From: Marinobacter litoralis
Lineage (GTDB): Bacteria > Pseudomonadota > Gammaproteobacteria > Pseudomonadales > Oleiphilaceae
Direction: 5' to 3'
Assembly: GCF_003336705.1 (NCBI RefSeq)
Contig: NZ_QMDL01000005.1
Coordinates: 1 to 64,000, forward strand
DNA: 64,000 nt
The position numbers were made by a program, and so were the translations under genes. Positions 9,767 through 21,874 of the stretch are shown piece by piece (position 1 is the stretch's first letter; each line of letters opens with the position of its first letter). The notes beneath the pieces were generated by a model. The model made no database searches, was not told the origin of the DNA, and worked only from the letters and a program-made list of their open reading frames with translations.

Positions 9767-9833
9767 GTGTCTGCTCAGCGCAGATGTATTCACCGGGGAG
9801 CCGAAAGGCGATTGAACCCATAGGAGATCTATC

Positions 9834-10265
9834 ATGGCAAAGAAGATTGAAGCGTATATCAAGCTTCAGGTTGCTGCCGGTCAGGCCAACCCAAGTCCCC
9901 CCGTTGGTCCTGCACTGGGTCAGCGCGGCGTAAACATCATGGAATTCTGTAAGGCGTTCAACGCCAAGACTCAGGGTGTTGAGCCTGGTCTGCCGATTCC
10001 TACTGTAATCACTGTATACAGTGATCGCAGCTTTACGTTTGTTACCAAGACTCCACCAGCTCCTGTTCTGTTGAAGAAGGCTGCTGGCGTTAAGAGTGGT
10101 TCCGGTCGCCCCAACACTGAAAAGGTTGGTACCGTGACGCGCGCTCAGTTGGAAGAAATCGCCAAGACCAAAGAGCCGGATTTGACTGCAGCCGACATGG
10201 ACGCAGCGGTTCGTACCATTGCCGGAACAGCCCGTAGTATGGGCCTGACTGTGGAGGGTCTGTAA
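9834..10265 (+). CDS. rplK: 50S ribosomal protein L11
   Basis: 143 residues, ATG 9834 with TAGGAGA upstream. L11 forms the GTPase-associated stalk base on 23S rRNA and is needed for RelA activation and for thiostrepton binding. The N-terminal domain has the Pro-rich [18 protein letters not shown] segment (about residues 19-36) that swivels during factor binding; the C-terminal rRNA-binding domain is at about 72-143. rplA follows after 1 nt, the standard L11-L1 pair, which in E. coli is repressed translationally by L1. Confidence 0.98.
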   Translation: MAKKIEAYIKLQVAAGQANPSPPVGPALGQRGVNIMEFCKAFNAKTQGVEPGLPIPTVITVYSDRSFTFVTKTPPAPVLLKKAAGVKSGSGRPNTEKVGTVTRAQLEEIAKTKEPDLTAADMDAAVRTIAGTARSMGLTVEGL

Positions 10266-10266
10266 G

Positions 10267-10965
10267 ATGGCTAAGTTGAGCAAGCGTAAGCAGCTGATTG
10301 CTGAGAAAGTAGACTCTACCCGCTCATACTCTGTTGACGAGGCTGTTGCCCTGTTGGCTGAAGTTGGTCAGGCCGTAAAGTTCAAAGAATCCGTTGATGT
10401 TGCGGTTAACCTGGGTGTAGATGCACGTAAATCTGACCAGGTAGTTCGTAGCAGCACTGTTCTGCCGCACGGCACAGGTAAAACTGTACGTGTTGCTGTC
10501 TTTACTCAGGGTGCAAACGCTGAGAAAGCAACAGCTGCCGGTGCAGACATTGTCGGCATGGACGATTTGGCTGAAGAAGTTAAGAAAGGCAACATGGATT
10601 TTGACGTGGTCATCGCGACCCCGGATGCAATGCGTGTTGTTGGTCAGCTGGGTCAGATTCTTGGTCCCCGTGGCCTGATGCCTAACCCGAAGGTTGGTAC
10701 TGTAACTGCAGATGTTGAAACTGCCGTTAAAAATGCCAAAGCTGGTCAGGTTCGTTACCGTACCGACAAAAACGGTATTATCCACGCTCCGCTGGGTAAC
10801 GTTGAATTCTCTGCTCAGAACATCAAGGAAAACCTTGAAGCTCTGGTTGCAGATCTTAAAAAGGCCAAGCCTGCGTCGTCTAAAGGTGTGTATCTGAAGA
10901 AGATCACTATCTCGTCGACCATGGGTCCTGGCCTGACTATTGATCAAGGCAGTTTGAGCCTCTGA
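10267..10965 (+). CDS. rplA: 50S ribosomal protein L1
   Basis: 232 residues. L1 forms the mobile L1 stalk that helps release deacylated tRNA from the E site, and in enterics it represses its own operon by binding mRNA. Conserved landmarks: the [10 protein letters not shown] segment (about residues 51-60), VLPHGTGK (about 64-71), and [11 protein letters not shown] (about 132-142) in domain II. Length matches the family. The start is 1 nt after the rplK stop. Confidence 0.98.
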   Translation: MAKLSKRKQLIAEKVDSTRSYSVDEAVALLAEVGQAVKFKESVDVAVNLGVDARKSDQVVRSSTVLPHGTGKTVRVAVFTQGANAEKATAAGADIVGMDDLAEEVKKGNMDFDVVIATPDAMRVVGQLGQILGPRGLMPNPKVGTVTADVETAVKNAKAGQVRYRTDKNGIIHAPLGNVEFSAQNIKENLEALVADLKKAKPASSKGVYLKKITISSTMGPGLTIDQGSLSL

Positions 10966-10999
10966 TCAGTAGTTACTTTGTAAGTCTAGGCGGAAGCCG

Positions 11000-11170
11000 A
11001 GGCTGTCAAAGACCGTAGGCCCCTGAGGCTCTTGGCAACAAGAGCCATACGGGTTAAAGCAACGCCTACGCAGACGGTGTGAAGACGTTCTCTCTGAACC
11101 CAAACACCGTAAGGCGCCCTTTTTTGAAGGGCAATGATGGGTTTGCCGGGGTTGTCCCGGCGAAATCGAG
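11000..11170 (+). promoter_or_regulatory. L10 leader-like structured mRNA element upstream of rplJ
   Basis: The 215-nt gap before rplJ folds into several nested stems. CGTAGGC (11014-11020) pairs with GCCTACG (11064-11070); inside it GGCTCTTG (11027-11034) pairs with CAAGAGCC (11039-11046) around a GCAA tetraloop. ACGGTGT (11074-11080) pairs with ACACCGT (11104-11110), and GCCCTT pairs with AAGGGC at 11116-11132. Position and complexity fit the autoregulatory leader bound by L10-L7/L12 in gammaproteobacteria; ends are approximate. Confidence 0.75.
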
Positions 11171-11180
11171 GAGAAATCCA

Positions 11181-11711
11181 GTGGCAATTAGACTCGAAGA
11201 CAAGAAGGCGATCGTCGCTGAAGTCAACGAGACTGCTGGTGCTGCTCTGTCTGTGGTTTTGGCTGACTATCGTGGTGTTACCTCTGGTGACATGACGGCG
11301 CTTCGTGCCAAGGCTCGTGCTGAAAACGTACATCTGCAGGTTGTTCGTAACAACCTTGCAAAGATTGCGATTAAAGGTACTGAGTTCGAGTGCATCGATC
11401 CTGCGTTGGTTGGTCCGACCATTCTAGCTTTCTCAATGGAAGATCCGGGTGCCGCTGCGCGCCTGCTGAAGGATTTCGCCAAAGAGAAAGAGGCTTTCGA
11501 AATCAAGGCCCTGGCCGTCGGCGGTGAGCTGATGGGTGCGGACCAGATCGATCGCCTGGCCACTCTGCCGACGCTGCACGAAGCGTTGACGAAGCTGGCT
11601 ATTGTTACACAGGCACCAGTAACCAAGCTTGCACGTACTCTGAACGATATTCCGGGCAGAATCACACGTGTAGTAGCTGCAGTTCGCGACCAGAAGCAAG
11701 ACGCTGCTTGA
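11181..11711 (+). CDS. rplJ: 50S ribosomal protein L10
   Basis: 176 residues from GTG 11181, chosen because GAGGAG lies 8 nt upstream and the family begins with MAIRLEDKKAIV-type sequence; an earlier in-frame ATG at 11079 falls in the structured leader. L10 anchors L7/L12 dimers to the ribosome stalk. The N-terminal rRNA-binding domain includes VLADYRGVT (about residues 31-39) and RNNLAKIA (about 61-68); the C-terminal helix carries the L12-binding sites. Confidence 0.97.
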   Translation: MAIRLEDKKAIVAEVNETAGAALSVVLADYRGVTSGDMTALRAKARAENVHLQVVRNNLAKIAIKGTEFECIDPALVGPTILAFSMEDPGAAARLLKDFAKEKEAFEIKALAVGGELMGADQIDRLATLPTLHEALTKLAIVTQAPVTKLARTLNDIPGRITRVVAAVRDQKQDAA

Positions 11712-11750
11712 TTCTGTTGAACACCATATTTTATTTTTTGGGAGAAAGTC

Positions 11751-12125
11751 ATGGCTCTGTCTAAAGACGATATTTTGAATGCAATTGCTGAAATGAGCGT
11801 AATGGAAGTTGTTGAGCTCGTTGAAGCTATGGAAGAGAAGTTCAACGTTTCTGCCGCTGCAGCTGTTGCTGCTGCGCCTGCAGCTGCTGCCGGTGGCGAA
11901 GCCGCTGAAGAGCAGACTGAATTTGACGTTGTTCTGACCGCTGCTGGCGACAAGAAAGTTAACGCTATCAAGGCCGTTCGTGAGCTGACAGGTCTTGGCC
12001 TGAAAGAAGCGAAAGAAATGGTTGATGGCGCTCCTTCTACTGTTAAGGAAGGCGCTAGCAAGGAAGAGGCTGAAGAAGCCAAGAAGAAGCTTGAGGAAGC
12101 AGGCGCTTCTGTTGAGCTTAAGTAA
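11751..12125 (+). CDS. rplL: 50S ribosomal protein L7/L12
   Basis: 124 residues, preceded by GGGAGAAA. The N-terminal dimerisation domain (about 1-33), an Ala-rich flexible hinge ([18 protein letters not shown], about 37-54) and the C-terminal factor-binding domain (EKTEFDVVL-like to the end; [15 protein letters not shown] at about 82-96) are all present. It recruits elongation and release GTPases to the stalk. The gene follows rplJ, as is usual; multiple copies per ribosome are expected. Confidence 0.98.
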   Translation: MALSKDDILNAIAEMSVMEVVELVEAMEEKFNVSAAAAVAAAPAAAAGGEAAEEQTEFDVVLTAAGDKKVNAIKAVRELTGLGLKEAKEMVDGAPSTVKEGASKEEAEEAKKKLEEAGASVELK

Positions 12126-12165
12126 TAGTCGGTTGTTGATCGACACCGCGCCATAGGCGCGGCGA

Positions 12166-12195
12166 GGCTGGTGGCTATATGCCACCGGCCTTTTT
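12166..12195 (+). terminator. rplL-rpoB attenuator-type hairpin
   Basis: A 10-bp stem, GGCTGGTGGC (12166-12175) with GCCACCGGCC (12181-12190), has a 5-nt loop and five Ts (12191-12195). In E. coli a partial terminator here sets the ratio of L7/L12 to RNA polymerase beta; the same function is inferred. The remaining 160 nt to rpoB hold no clear further element. Confidence 0.8.
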
Positions 12196-12367
12196 GTGTT
12201 GTATATGCTATAGAGTCTGGTGGGTTATATTGGGTTAGTTTCAGATTTATAACCTGCAGCCAGAGTCTTGTTCAAGGCGGCGCAATATGCCGAGCAACTC
12301 GGCCCCGAAGCAGAACACATGATTGCTTCTTGATACCAGGTATCAGGTCTAAAGCTGGGGAATGCAG

Positions 12368-15300
12368 ATGACTTACTCCTACACCGAAAAAAAGCGGATT
12401 CGCAAAGACTTTAGTAAATTGCCTTCCGTGATGGACGTCCCCTATTTGCTGTCTATTCAGCTGGATTCGTTCCGGGACTTCCTACAAATGGAAGCCGCTC
12501 CTGAGGACCGCCGGGAAACCGGTCTTCACGCAGCGTTCAAATCCGTATTCCCGATTGTCAGCTACTCTGGCAACGCCGCGCTCGAGTATGTGAGCTACCG
12601 GATCGGCGATCCAGTATTTGACGTCAAGGAATGTCAGCTCCGGGGCGTTACGTACGCGGCGCCGCTGCGGGTGAAAGTCCGCTTGATCATTTATGATAGA
12701 GAATCGTCTAACAAGGCGATCAAGGACATTAAAGAACAAGAAGTCTACATGGGTGAAATGCCCCTGATGACCGAGAACGGTACCTTTGTTATTAATGGTA
12801 CCGAGCGCGTTATTGTTTCCCAGCTGCACCGGTCGCCGGGTGTGTTCTTTGACCATGACAAGGGCAAAACTCACTCCTCTGGTAAGCTGCTGTATTCAGC
12901 GCGAGTGATTCCTTACCGTGGCTCATGGTTGGACTTCGAATTCGATCCGAAAGATTCCGTATTCGTTCGTATCGACCGTCGTCGTAAATTGCCTGCCTCT
13001 ATTTTGTTGCGGTCTCTGGGTTACACCTCAGAGCAAATGCTGGCTATGTTCTTTGAGACCAGTAAGTTCACCGTGGGCAAAGAGGTTTGCAATCTGGAAT
13101 TGGTTCCAAGCCGTCTGCGTGGTGACATCGCCACCTTCGATATCAAAGATAACGAAGGTAATGTCATTGCCGAGGAAGGGCGCCGGATTACCGCTCGTCA
13201 TATCAAGCAGCTTGAGAAAGCGGGCATTACCGAGCTGGAAGTTCCTACGGAATACCTTTACGGCCGGGTTCTCGCCAAGGACATGATCGACGCGTCCACC
13301 GGTGAGGTTCTGGTTGAGTGCAACACCGAGCTGACCGAAGAGGTCATGGAAACAATCCTCGACGCCGGTGTGACAGAGCTAGAAACCCTTTACACCAACG
13401 ACCTTGACTGCGGACCGTTCATGTCTGACACCCTGCGTGTCGACCCGACCCGGACTCCGCTGGAAGCGTTGGTTGAAATCTACCGCATGATGCGTCCTGG
13501 CGAGCCGCCAACGAAAGAATCTGCGGAGAACCTGTTTAACAACCTGTTCTTCTCTGAAGAACGGTACGACCTGTCTGCGGTTGGCCGGATGAAGCTGAAC
13601 CGTCGTCTGGGCCGTGAAGAAAGCACAGGCGAAGGCATTCTGACCCACGAAGACATCATCGACGTTCTTAAGACGTTGATCGCGATTCGTAACGGTCAAG
13701 GCCAAGTCGATGACATCGATAACTTGGGTAACCGTCGTGTTCGCTGTGTGGGCGAAATGGCGGAAAACCAGTTCCGTGTGGGTCTGGTTCGTGTAGAGCG
13801 TGCTGTTCGGGAGCGTTTGAGCCTAGCGGAAAGCGAAGGCCTGATGCCTCAGGATCTGATTAACGCGAAGCCGGTTGCGGCCGCCGTTAAAGAGTTCTTT
13901 GGTTCCAGTCAGCTGTCTCAGTTCATGGACCAAAACAACCCGCTGTCCGAGGTGACTCACAAACGTCGTATCTCTGCGTTGGGCCCAGGTGGTCTGACTC
14001 GTGAGCGTGCAGGCTTTGAGGTTCGAGACGTTCATCCGACTCACTACGGTCGTGTGTGCCCAATCGAAACACCGGAAGGCCCGAACATCGGCTTGATCAA
14101 TTCGTTGGCGACTTACGCCCGCTCTAACTCCTACGGCTTCCTTGAAAGTCCGTACCGGAAAGTTGTGGACGGCGTGGTTACTGATGAGCTTGTGTATTTG
14201 TCTGCGATCGAAGAAAGCAACTACGTTATCGCTCAGGCGAGTGCTGCCACAGATGAAGGCAAGCGCCTGACTGACGAGCTGGTTACGGTTCGTCACCAGA
14301 ACGAATTTACCGTTGCTCCGCCGGAAGCGGTCAATTTCATGGACGTATCTCCGCGCCAGGTTGTTTCTGTCGCTGCGTCTCTGATTCCGTTCCTTGAGCA
14401 CGACGATGCTAACCGCGCCTTGATGGGTGCGAACATGCAGCGTCAGGCGGTTCCGACACTGATCTCTCAGGTGCCATTGGTTGGTACCGGTGTTGAGCGT
14501 ACTGTTGCACAAGACTCCGGTGTGTGTGTTACCGCGCGTCGTGGTGGTGTGATTGAGAGCGTCGATGCGGCTCGTATCGTTGTTCGCGTTAATCAGGCAG
14601 AAACGGAAGCGGGTGACGCAGGTGTAGATATTTACAACCTGACGAAGTACACCCGCTCCAACCAGAACACCTGTATTAACCAGCGTTCAATCGTGCGTGA
14701 AGGCGACGAAATCGCGCGAGGCGATGTGCTGGCCGACGGTCCGTCCGTTGATTTGGGTGAGCTGGCTTTGGGCCAGAACATGCGCATCGCGTTCATGCCG
14801 TGGAACGGTTACAACTTTGAGGATTCCATCCTTATCTCCGAGAAAGTGGTTCAGGAAGATCGACTGACCACCATCCACATTCAGGAACTGACCTGTGTGG
14901 CTCGTGATACCAAGCTGGGTAGCGAAGAAATCACCGCGGATATTCCAAACGTGGGTGAGAGCGCTCTGGCTAAGCTGGACGAATCCGGCATCGTCTATAT
15001 CGGTGCAGAAGTAGGCCCCGGGGATATTCTTGTTGGCAAGGTGACACCGAAAGGTGAAACCCAGCTGACGCCTGAGGAGAAGCTACTGCGTGCGATCTTC
15101 GGCGAGAAAGCGTCTGACGTGAAAGACACGTCTCAGCGGGTTCCAACAGGTACCCGTGGTACGGTGATTGACGTTCAGGTCTTCACCCGCGATGGCATCG
15201 AAAAAGATTCCCGCGCTCAAGCGATTGAGAAAGAGCAGCTTGATAAGTACCGCAAGGACTTGAAAGACGAATATCGTATTGTTGAAGGTGCAACTTTCGA

Positions 15301-16444
15301 GCGTCTGATGGTTGCCTTGAAGGATCAGGAAGTCATCAGCGGCCCCGGTTTGAAAAAGGGTGCTAAGCTGGATGAAGCGTACTTGGCGGAACTGCCACGT
15401 TCGGACTGGTTCAAGCTACGGATGAAAGACGAAGCCCTGAATGAGCTTCTGGAAAAATCCGAGCAAGGTCTTGAAGAGCGTAAGAAAGAACACGAAGCGC
15501 GCTTTGACGACAAGAAAGGCAAGCTACAGCAGGGCGATGATCTGGCACCGGGCGTGTTGAAGATTGTTAAGGTGTACTTGGCAATCAAACGTCGTATCCA
15601 GCCAGGCGACAAGATGGCCGGTCGTCACGGTAACAAGGGTGTTATCTCCGCGGTTATGCCCATTGAAGATATGCCATACGACGAATTCGGTAATACCGTC
15701 GACATCGTCCTGAACCCGCTGGGTGTACCTTCGCGGATGAACGTTGGTCAGGTTCTGGAAACCCACTTGGGTGCCGCAGCCAAAGGTCTGGGTGAGCGGA
15801 TCAGTCTGATGCTCGATGAGCAGCGCAAAGTCGCTGAGCTTCGTGAGCTGTTGGACCAGATCTATAACCACTCGGACGAGGTGTTCAAAGTTGATCTGGA
15901 TAGCCTTAGCGATAAGGAAATCCTCGAACTTTGTAACAACTTGCGTGGCGGTGTTCCAATGGCAACCCCGGTATTTGACGGTGCCGAGGAAGCTGAAGTT
16001 AAGCGGATGCTTGAGTTGGCAGGCCTGAGCACAACAGGTCAGACCAAATTGTACGACGGCCGTACCGGTGATGCGTTTGATCGCCCGGTTACTGTTGGCT
16101 ATATGTACATCCTCAAGTTGAACCACTTGATTGACGACAAGATGCACGCGCGTTCGACCGGTTCGTACAGCTTGGTGACCCAGCAGCCGCTGGGTGGTAA
16201 GGCTCAGTTCGGTGGTCAGCGTTTCGGTGAGATGGAAGTCTGGGCGTTGGAGGCATACGGTGCCGCCTACACCCTGCAGGAAATGCTTACCGTTAAGTCC
16301 GATGACGTCAACGGCCGGACCAAGATGTATAAGAACATTGTCGATGGTGATCATCGTATGGAGCCGGGCATGCCCGAGTCCTTCAACGTTCTTGTCAAGG
16401 AAATCCGCTCGTTGGGTATCGACATCGAGCTGGAATCCGAGTGA
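12368..16444 (+). CDS. rpoB: DNA-directed RNA polymerase subunit beta
   Basis: 1358 residues from ATG 12368. An ATG also lies at 12362, but GGGG at 12357-12360 is 7 nt from 12368 and only 1 nt from 12362, and homologues begin M(T/V)[13 protein letters not shown]. Together with beta' it forms the polymerase active centre. The rifampicin pocket near residues 512-540 ([28 protein letters not shown]) has wild-type residues at the usual resistance sites. [23 protein letters not shown] and the C-terminal [20 protein letters not shown] clamp motif are intact. rpoC follows 77 nt later. Confidence 0.98.
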   Translation: MTYSYTEKKRIRKDFSKLPSVMDVPYLLSIQLDSFRDFLQMEAAPEDRRETGLHAAFKSVFPIVSYSGNAALEYVSYRIGDPVFDVKECQLRGVTYAAPLRVKVRLIIYDRESSNKAIKDIKEQEVYMGEMPLMTENGTFVINGTERVIVSQLHRSPGVFFDHDKGKTHSSGKLLYSARVIPYRGSWLDFEFDPKDSVFVRIDRRRKLPASILLRSLGYTSEQMLAMFFETSKFTVGKEVCNLELVPSRLRGDIATFDIKDNEGNVIAEEGRRITARHIKQLEKAGITELEVPTEYLYGRVLAKDMIDASTGEVLVECNTELTEEVMETILDAGVTELETLYTNDLDCGPFMSDTLRVDPTRTPLEALVEIYRMMRPGEPPTKESAENLFNNLFFSEERYDLSAVGRMKLNRRLGREESTGEGILTHEDIIDVLKTLIAIRNGQGQVDDIDNLGNRRVRCVGEMAENQFRVGLVRVERAVRERLSLAESEGLMPQDLINAKPVAAAVKEFFGSSQLSQFMDQNNPLSEVTHKRRISALGPGGLTRERAGFEVRDVHPTHYGRVCPIETPEGPNIGLINSLATYARSNSYGFLESPYRKVVDGVVTDELVYLSAIEESNYVIAQASAATDEGKRLTDELVTVRHQNEFTVAPPEAVNFMDVSPRQVVSVAASLIPFLEHDDANRALMGANMQRQAVPTLISQVPLVGTGVERTVAQDSGVCVTARRGGVIESVDAARIVVRVNQAETEAGDAGVDIYNLTKYTRSNQNTCINQRSIVREGDEIARGDVLADGPSVDLGELALGQNMRIAFMPWNGYNFEDSILISEKVVQEDRLTTIHIQELTCVARDTKLGSEEITADIPNVGESALAKLDESGIVYIGAEVGPGDILVGKVTPKGETQLTPEEKLLRAIFGEKASDVKDTSQRVPTGTRGTVIDVQVFTRDGIEKDSRAQAIEKEQLDKYRKDLKDEYRIVEGATFERLMVALKDQEVISGPGLKKGAKLDEAYLAELPRSDWFKLRMKDEALNELLEKSEQGLEERKKEHEARFDDKKGKLQQGDDLAPGVLKIVKVYLAIKRRIQPGDKMAGRHGNKGVISAVMPIEDMPYDEFGNTVDIVLNPLGVPSRMNVGQVLETHLGAAAKGLGERISLMLDEQRKVAELRELLDQIYNHSDEVFKVDLDSLSDKEILELCNNLRGGVPMATPVFDGAEEAEVKRMLELAGLSTTGQTKLYDGRTGDAFDRPVTVGYMYILKLNHLIDDKMHARSTGSYSLVTQQPLGGKAQFGGQRFGEMEVWALEAYGAAYTLQEMLTVKSDDVNGRTKMYKNIVDGDHRMEPGMPESFNVLVKEIRSLGIDIELESE

Positions 16445-16521
16445 GCCGAATAGTTTTTTGGCAGCGTGAGCGGGCACTTTGTGTGCCCGCCCGAGATTAA
16501 CGCCATCCGGAGCTTTTACTG

Positions 16522-19500
16522 ATGAAAGATTTACTGAATCTTCTCAAGAGCCAGAATCAGAGCAAGGAATTTGACGCCATCCGTATTGGGTTGGCATCGC
16601 CTGACATGATTCGCTCCTGGTCTTTTGGCGAAGTGAAAAAGCCTGAGACCATTAACTACCGTACCTTCAAGCCGGAGCGTGACGGTCTTTTCTGTGCCAA
16701 GATCTTCGGCCCGATCAAAGATTACGAGTGCCTGTGCGGTAAGTACAAGCGCCTGAAGCATCGCGGTGTTATCTGTGAGAAGTGTGGCGTAGAAGTCGCA
16801 CTGGCCAGCGTTCGTCGTGAGCGTATGGGGCACATCGAACTGGCGAGTCCTGTTGCTCACATTTGGTTCCTGAAGTCACTGCCGTCTCGTATCGGTTTGA
16901 TGCTGGACATGACTCTGCGTGATATCGAGCGGGTCCTGTACTTCGAGAGCTTTATTGTTATCGATCCGGGCATGACGACCCTGGAAAAGGGTCAGCTGCT
17001 TAACGATGAGCAGTATTACGAAGCTCTGGAAGAATTCGGTGACGAATTCGATGCCCGTATGGGTGCCGAAGCTGTTAAAGAATTGCTGCAGGATATCGAC
17101 CTGCAGGAAGAGGTTGATCGTCTTCGTGAAGAGATCCCTCAGACTAACTCCGAAACCAAGATCAAGAAGTTCAGCAAGCGCCTGAAGATCCTTGAGGCCT
17201 TCCTGTACTCCGGCAATAAGCCGGGTGACATGGTTATGACTGTTCTGCCAGTTCTGCCGCCGGATTTGCGTCCGTTGGTACCACTGGATGGTGGTCGTTT
17301 CGCCACGTCTGATCTGAACGACCTCTATCGTCGTGTGATCAACCGTAACAACCGTCTCAAGCGCCTGCTGGAGCTGAATGCTCCGGACATCATCGTGCGT
17401 AACGAGAAGCGAATGCTTCAGGAAGCGGTTGATGCGTTGCTGGACAACGGTCGTCGTGGCCGTGCCATCACAGGCACCAACAAGCGTCCGCTGAAATCAT
17501 TGGCAGACATGATTAAAGGTAAGCAGGGTCGTTTCCGTCAGAACCTGCTGGGTAAGCGAGTTGACTACTCTGGCCGTTCGGTCATCGTGGTTGGTCCTTA
17601 CTTGCGCCTGCACCAGTGTGGTCTTCCGAAGAAGATGGCTCTGGAGCTGTTCAAGCCGTTTATCTTCTCGAAGCTTGAGCATCGCGGACTGGCCACCACC
17701 ATCAAAGCCGCCAAGAAAATGGTTGAGCGTGAAGAAGGTGTGGTCTGGGACATTCTGGATGAAGTGATCCGTGAGCACCCGATTCTGTTGAACCGTGCGC
17801 CGACACTGCACCGTTTGGGTATCCAGGCATTCGAGCCAGTACTGATCGAAGGTAAAGCAATTCAGCTGCACCCGCTGGTCTGTGCGGCCTATAACGCCGA
17901 CTTTGACGGTGACCAGATGGCGGTACACGTACCGTTGACTCTGGAAGCCCAGCTTGAAGCCCGTGCGTTGATGATGTCGACCAACAACGTGTTGTCGCCA
18001 GCGAACGGCGAGCCGATCATCGTTCCTTCTCAGGACGTGGTATTGGGCTTGTATTACATGACGCGTGAGCGCCATGCAGCCGTTGGTGAGGGCATCGTAT
18101 TCTCAGACGTGAAAGAAGCCCATCGTGCCTATGGCGCCGGTAAGGTTGATCTTCAGGCTAAGGTGAAGATCCGCGTCAAAGAAGTTGCGATCGCAGAAGA
18201 CGGATCCCGCAGCGAAGCCTACCGTATCGTGGACACCACGGTTGGTCGTGCGCTGTTGTTTGATATCGTTCCTGATGGCCTGCCGTTTGACATCGTCAAC
18301 AAGCCAATGGTTAAAAAGGCGATCTCGAACCTGATCAACACCTGTTACCGTGATGCTGGCCTCAAAGATACCGTTATCTTTGCTGACCAGTTGATGTACA
18401 TGGGTTACCACTATGCAACTCGCTCGGGTATCTCGATCTGCTTTAACGACTTCGAGATTCCGCCAGAGAAGTACGAGTTGGTAGACGCTGCTTCCGACGA
18501 AGTGAAGGACATCGAGAACCAGTACGCATCCGGTCTGCTGACTCAGGGTGAGAAGTACAACAAGGTTATCGATATCTGGTCCCGCGCTAACGACAAAGTG
18601 TCGAAAGCGATGATGGAGCGGCTGTCTAAAGAACAGGTTATTGGTCCCGACGGTAAGCCGGTTAAAGGCGAAGACGGCGAAGAGCTGATGCAGGAGTCTT
18701 TCAACTCCGTATACATGATGGCCGACTCTGGTGCTCGGGGTTCCGCAGCTCAGATTCGTCAGTTGTCCGGTATGCGTGGTCTGATGGCTAAGCCGGATGG
18801 CTCGATCATCGAAACACCGATCACTGCGAACTTCCGTGAGGGTCTGAACGTGCTTCAGTACTTTATCTCGACTCACGGTGCTCGTAAGGGTCTTGCGGAT
18901 ACCGCTCTGAAGACTGCTAACTCCGGTTACCTGACCCGTCGTCTGGTTGACGTATCCCAGGATCTGGTTGTTACCGTTGAAGACTGTGGTACCGACGAAG
19001 GCCTGTTGATGACGCCGCACATCGAAGGTGGCGACGTTGTTGTGCCTCTGGGCGACCGTGTTTTGGGTCGTGTTACCGCTCGGGATGTGTTCACTCCGAC
19101 CGATAAAGACAACGCAGTTGTTGAAGCCGGCACTCTGCTTGACGAGAAGACCGTTGAGTTGGTTGAGCGTGCAGGTGTGGACGAAATCTGGGTTCGCTCT
19201 GCGATCACCTGTGAGACTCGCCACGGTATTTGCTCAATGTGCTACGGCCGTGATTTGGCCCGTGGCCACCAGGTGAACGTAGGTGAAGCTGTCGGTGTAA
19301 TCGCCGCTCAGTCCATCGGTGAGCCTGGTACCCAGCTGACCATGCGTACGTTCCACATCGGTGGTGCTGCAAGCCGGGCATCTGCCGTTGACAACATCCA
19401 GGTTAAGCACGGCGGTACCGTTCGCCTGCACAACTTGAAGTCTATCGAAAAGACCGATGGTTCACTGGTTGTTATCTCTCGTTCGTCTGCCTTGGCAATT

Positions 19501-20736
19501 GCCGATGAGCAGGGTCGTGAGCGCGAGTGGTATAAGCTGCCATACGGTGCGGTGCTGTCTGTTAAAAACGGTGACGTGGTAGAGGCGGGTGTTGCGGTAG
19601 CAAAATGGGATCCGCACACGCACCCGATCATCGCGGAAGCGAAAGGTACGGCCAAGTTCGTCAACATGGAAGAGGGCATTACTGTCCGCACCCAGGCTGA
19701 TGAGCTGACGGGTCTGTCCACGATGGAAGTTATCGACGCGAAAGAGCGTCCTGCTGCCGGTAAAGATATCCGTCCTGCGATTCAGTTGCTGGATGAGAAC
19801 GGCGAAGAAGCGGAGCTTCCAGGTGGTGGCGCTGCGATCTTCTTCTTGCCAGCGAATGCTCTTGTGAGCATGTCAAATGGCGCGAAAGTGGAACTGGGTG
19901 ACGTAGTAGCCCGTATTCCGCAGGAAAGCTCGAAGACGCGAGACATTACTGGTGGTCTGCCGCGTGTTGCTGACTTGTTCGAGGCGCGTCGCCCGAAAGA
20001 GTCCGCGATTCTGGCCGAAATCAGTGGTGTTGTATCGTTCGGTAAAGAAACCAAAGGCAAGAAACGCTTGGTTCTGACACCGAAAGATGGTGATGCCTAC
20101 GAAGTTCTGATTCCGAAGCACCGCCAGATGAACGTGTTTGAGGGTGAAACGGTAGAGAAGGGTGAAGTAATTTCGGACGGTCCATCCAATCCGCACGACA
20201 TTTTGCGTCTGCTGGGTGTGGTTGAGCTGGCGAAATACATCACCAACGAAATTCAGGACGTATACCGCCTACAGGGCGTTGTGATTAACGATAAGCACAT
20301 CGAAGTTATCGTTCGTCAGATGCTGCGCAAAGTGGAAATCACCGATCCGGGCGATACCACCTTGTTGTCGGGTGATCAGGTTGAGATCACTCATGTTCTG
20401 GAAGAAAACGAAAAAGCGGAAGCGGCTGATAAAGAGCCGGCACGTTTTGATCGTCTGTTGCTGGGTATTACCAAAGCATCTCTGGCGACCGAATCGTTCA
20501 TTTCTGCAGCGTCGTTCCAGGAAACAACTCGGGTTCTTACCGAAGGTGCGGTCACTGGTAAGCGTGACTACCTGCGCGGCCTGAAAGAAAACGTTGTGGT
20601 TGGTCGACTGATTCCGGCAGGTACCGGTTTGGCTTATCACAGTGCGAGACGTCGTCGTCGCGACCTGGAAGAGCAGGGCGTAACGGCAGCGGACGTAGAA
20701 GAGGCTCTGAGCGCAGAACTCAATCGCGAAATCTGA
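16522..20736 (+). CDS. rpoC: DNA-directed RNA polymerase subunit beta'
   Basis: 1404 residues. The catalytic loop NADFDGDQM (about residues 457-465) carries the three Asp that hold the active-site magnesium. The N-terminal zinc site CLCGKYKR...GVICEKCG is at about 70-88, and a second Cys cluster ([13 protein letters not shown]) at about 897-909. The clamp helices, bridge helix ([17 protein letters not shown]) and trigger-loop region ([13 protein letters not shown]) are recognisable. Length matches gammaproteobacterial beta'. It is cotranscribed with rpoB; the start at 16522 follows a CCGGAG-type site. Confidence 0.98.
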   Translation: MKDLLNLLKSQNQSKEFDAIRIGLASPDMIRSWSFGEVKKPETINYRTFKPERDGLFCAKIFGPIKDYECLCGKYKRLKHRGVICEKCGVEVALASVRRERMGHIELASPVAHIWFLKSLPSRIGLMLDMTLRDIERVLYFESFIVIDPGMTTLEKGQLLNDEQYYEALEEFGDEFDARMGAEAVKELLQDIDLQEEVDRLREEIPQTNSETKIKKFSKRLKILEAFLYSGNKPGDMVMTVLPVLPPDLRPLVPLDGGRFATSDLNDLYRRVINRNNRLKRLLELNAPDIIVRNEKRMLQEAVDALLDNGRRGRAITGTNKRPLKSLADMIKGKQGRFRQNLLGKRVDYSGRSVIVVGPYLRLHQCGLPKKMALELFKPFIFSKLEHRGLATTIKAAKKMVEREEGVVWDILDEVIREHPILLNRAPTLHRLGIQAFEPVLIEGKAIQLHPLVCAAYNADFDGDQMAVHVPLTLEAQLEARALMMSTNNVLSPANGEPIIVPSQDVVLGLYYMTRERHAAVGEGIVFSDVKEAHRAYGAGKVDLQAKVKIRVKEVAIAEDGSRSEAYRIVDTTVGRALLFDIVPDGLPFDIVNKPMVKKAISNLINTCYRDAGLKDTVIFADQLMYMGYHYATRSGISICFNDFEIPPEKYELVDAASDEVKDIENQYASGLLTQGEKYNKVIDIWSRANDKVSKAMMERLSKEQVIGPDGKPVKGEDGEELMQESFNSVYMMADSGARGSAAQIRQLSGMRGLMAKPDGSIIETPITANFREGLNVLQYFISTHGARKGLADTALKTANSGYLTRRLVDVSQDLVVTVEDCGTDEGLLMTPHIEGGDVVVPLGDRVLGRVTARDVFTPTDKDNAVVEAGTLLDEKTVELVERAGVDEIWVRSAITCETRHGICSMCYGRDLARGHQVNVGEAVGVIAAQSIGEPGTQLTMRTFHIGGAASRASAVDNIQVKHGGTVRLHNLKSIEKTDGSLVVISRSSALAIADEQGREREWYKLPYGAVLSVKNGDVVEAGVAVAKWDPHTHPIIAEAKGTAKFVNMEEGITVRTQADELTGLSTMEVIDAKERPAAGKDIRPAIQLLDENGEEAELPGGGAAIFFLPANALVSMSNGAKVELGDVVARIPQESSKTRDITGGLPRVADLFEARRPKESAILAEISGVVSFGKETKGKKRLVLTPKDGDAYEVLIPKHRQMNVFEGETVEKGEVISDGPSNPHDILRLLGVVELAKYITNEIQDVYRLQGVVINDKHIEVIVRQMLRKVEITDPGDTTLLSGDQVEITHVLEENEKAEAADKEPARFDRLLLGITKASLATESFISAASFQETTRVLTEGAVTGKRDYLRGLKENVVVGRLIPAGTGLAYHSARRRRRDLEEQGVTAADVEEALSAELNREI

Positions 20737-20800
20737 TTGAAGAGCGTGCCACCCCTGGGTAGATACGTACTCGGGGGTGGTTAAAAAGAGAACAGTCGTC

Positions 20801-20829
20801 TTGACTGTGCCCGGGCGCAAGCTTAAACT
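20801..20829 (+). promoter_or_regulatory. Promoter of the str operon (rpsL-rpsG-fusA-tufA)
   Basis: TTGACT (20801-20806) and TAAACT (20824-20829) are 17 nt apart. A 6-bp inverted repeat, CGCAAG (20816-20821) with CTTGCG (20828-20833), spans the -10. The start of transcription would be near 20836, giving a leader of about 64 nt. Confidence 0.7.
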
Positions 20830-20843
20830 TGCGACCCTAAATT

Positions 20844-20865
20844 TTACCCTCTGTATGGAGGGTAA
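20844..20865 (+). promoter_or_regulatory. Hairpin in the rpsL leader
   Basis: An 8-bp perfect stem (TTACCCTC at 20844-20851 with GAGGGTAA at 20858-20865) closes a 6-nt loop and is not followed by Ts. It lies near the 5' end of the predicted mRNA, so it may stabilise the message or be a regulatory target; the role is not shown. Confidence 0.55.
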
Positions 20866-20899
20866 GTTTCATTGGTATGGTTTTTTGGAGTTTGCTTAC

Positions 20900-21274
20900 A
20901 TGGCAACGATTAATCAGTTGGTGCGTAAGCCTCGTAAGCGCAAGGTAGCCAAGAGCGATGTTCCTGCTCTTCAGGCCTGTCCTCAGCGCCGTGGTGTATG
21001 TACTCGTGTGTACACCACAACGCCGAAGAAGCCGAACTCAGCACTTCGTAAAGTGTGCCGTGTTCGTCTGACAAACGGCTTCGAGGTTTCGTCATACATT
21101 GGTGGTGAAGGTCACAACCTTCAGGAGCACAGTGTTGTGCTGATCCGTGGCGGTCGAGTAAAAGACCTTCCGGGTGTGCGCTATCACACTGTTCGCGGTA
21201 CTTTGGATACCCAGGGTGTTCAGAACCGTAAGCAGGGCCGCTCCAAGTACGGTGCAAAACGACCCAAGTCCTGA
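20900..21274 (+). CDS. rpsL: 30S ribosomal protein S12
   Basis: 124 residues from ATG 20900; the frame is open further upstream, but the family starts [13 protein letters not shown] and TTTGGAG lies before this ATG. S12 sits at the decoding centre. The [10 protein letters not shown] segment (about residues 42-51) has the wild-type Lys at the classical streptomycin-resistance position, and the [10 protein letters not shown] loop (about 90-99) is also unchanged. First gene of the str operon. Confidence 0.98.
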   Translation: MATINQLVRKPRKRKVAKSDVPALQACPQRRGVCTRVYTTTPKKPNSALRKVCRVRLTNGFEVSSYIGGEGHNLQEHSVVLIRGGRVKDLPGVRYHTVRGTLDTQGVQNRKQGRSKYGAKRPKS

Positions 21275-21334
21275 TGTCCCTAGCGGGTGTCTTTTATCGT
21301 TGCTTGTCAGAACGGTGAGAGTAAGGCTGAGTAG

Positions 21335-21856
<522 letters not shown>

Positions 21857-21874
21857 TCAGCCGAGGTTTATACA

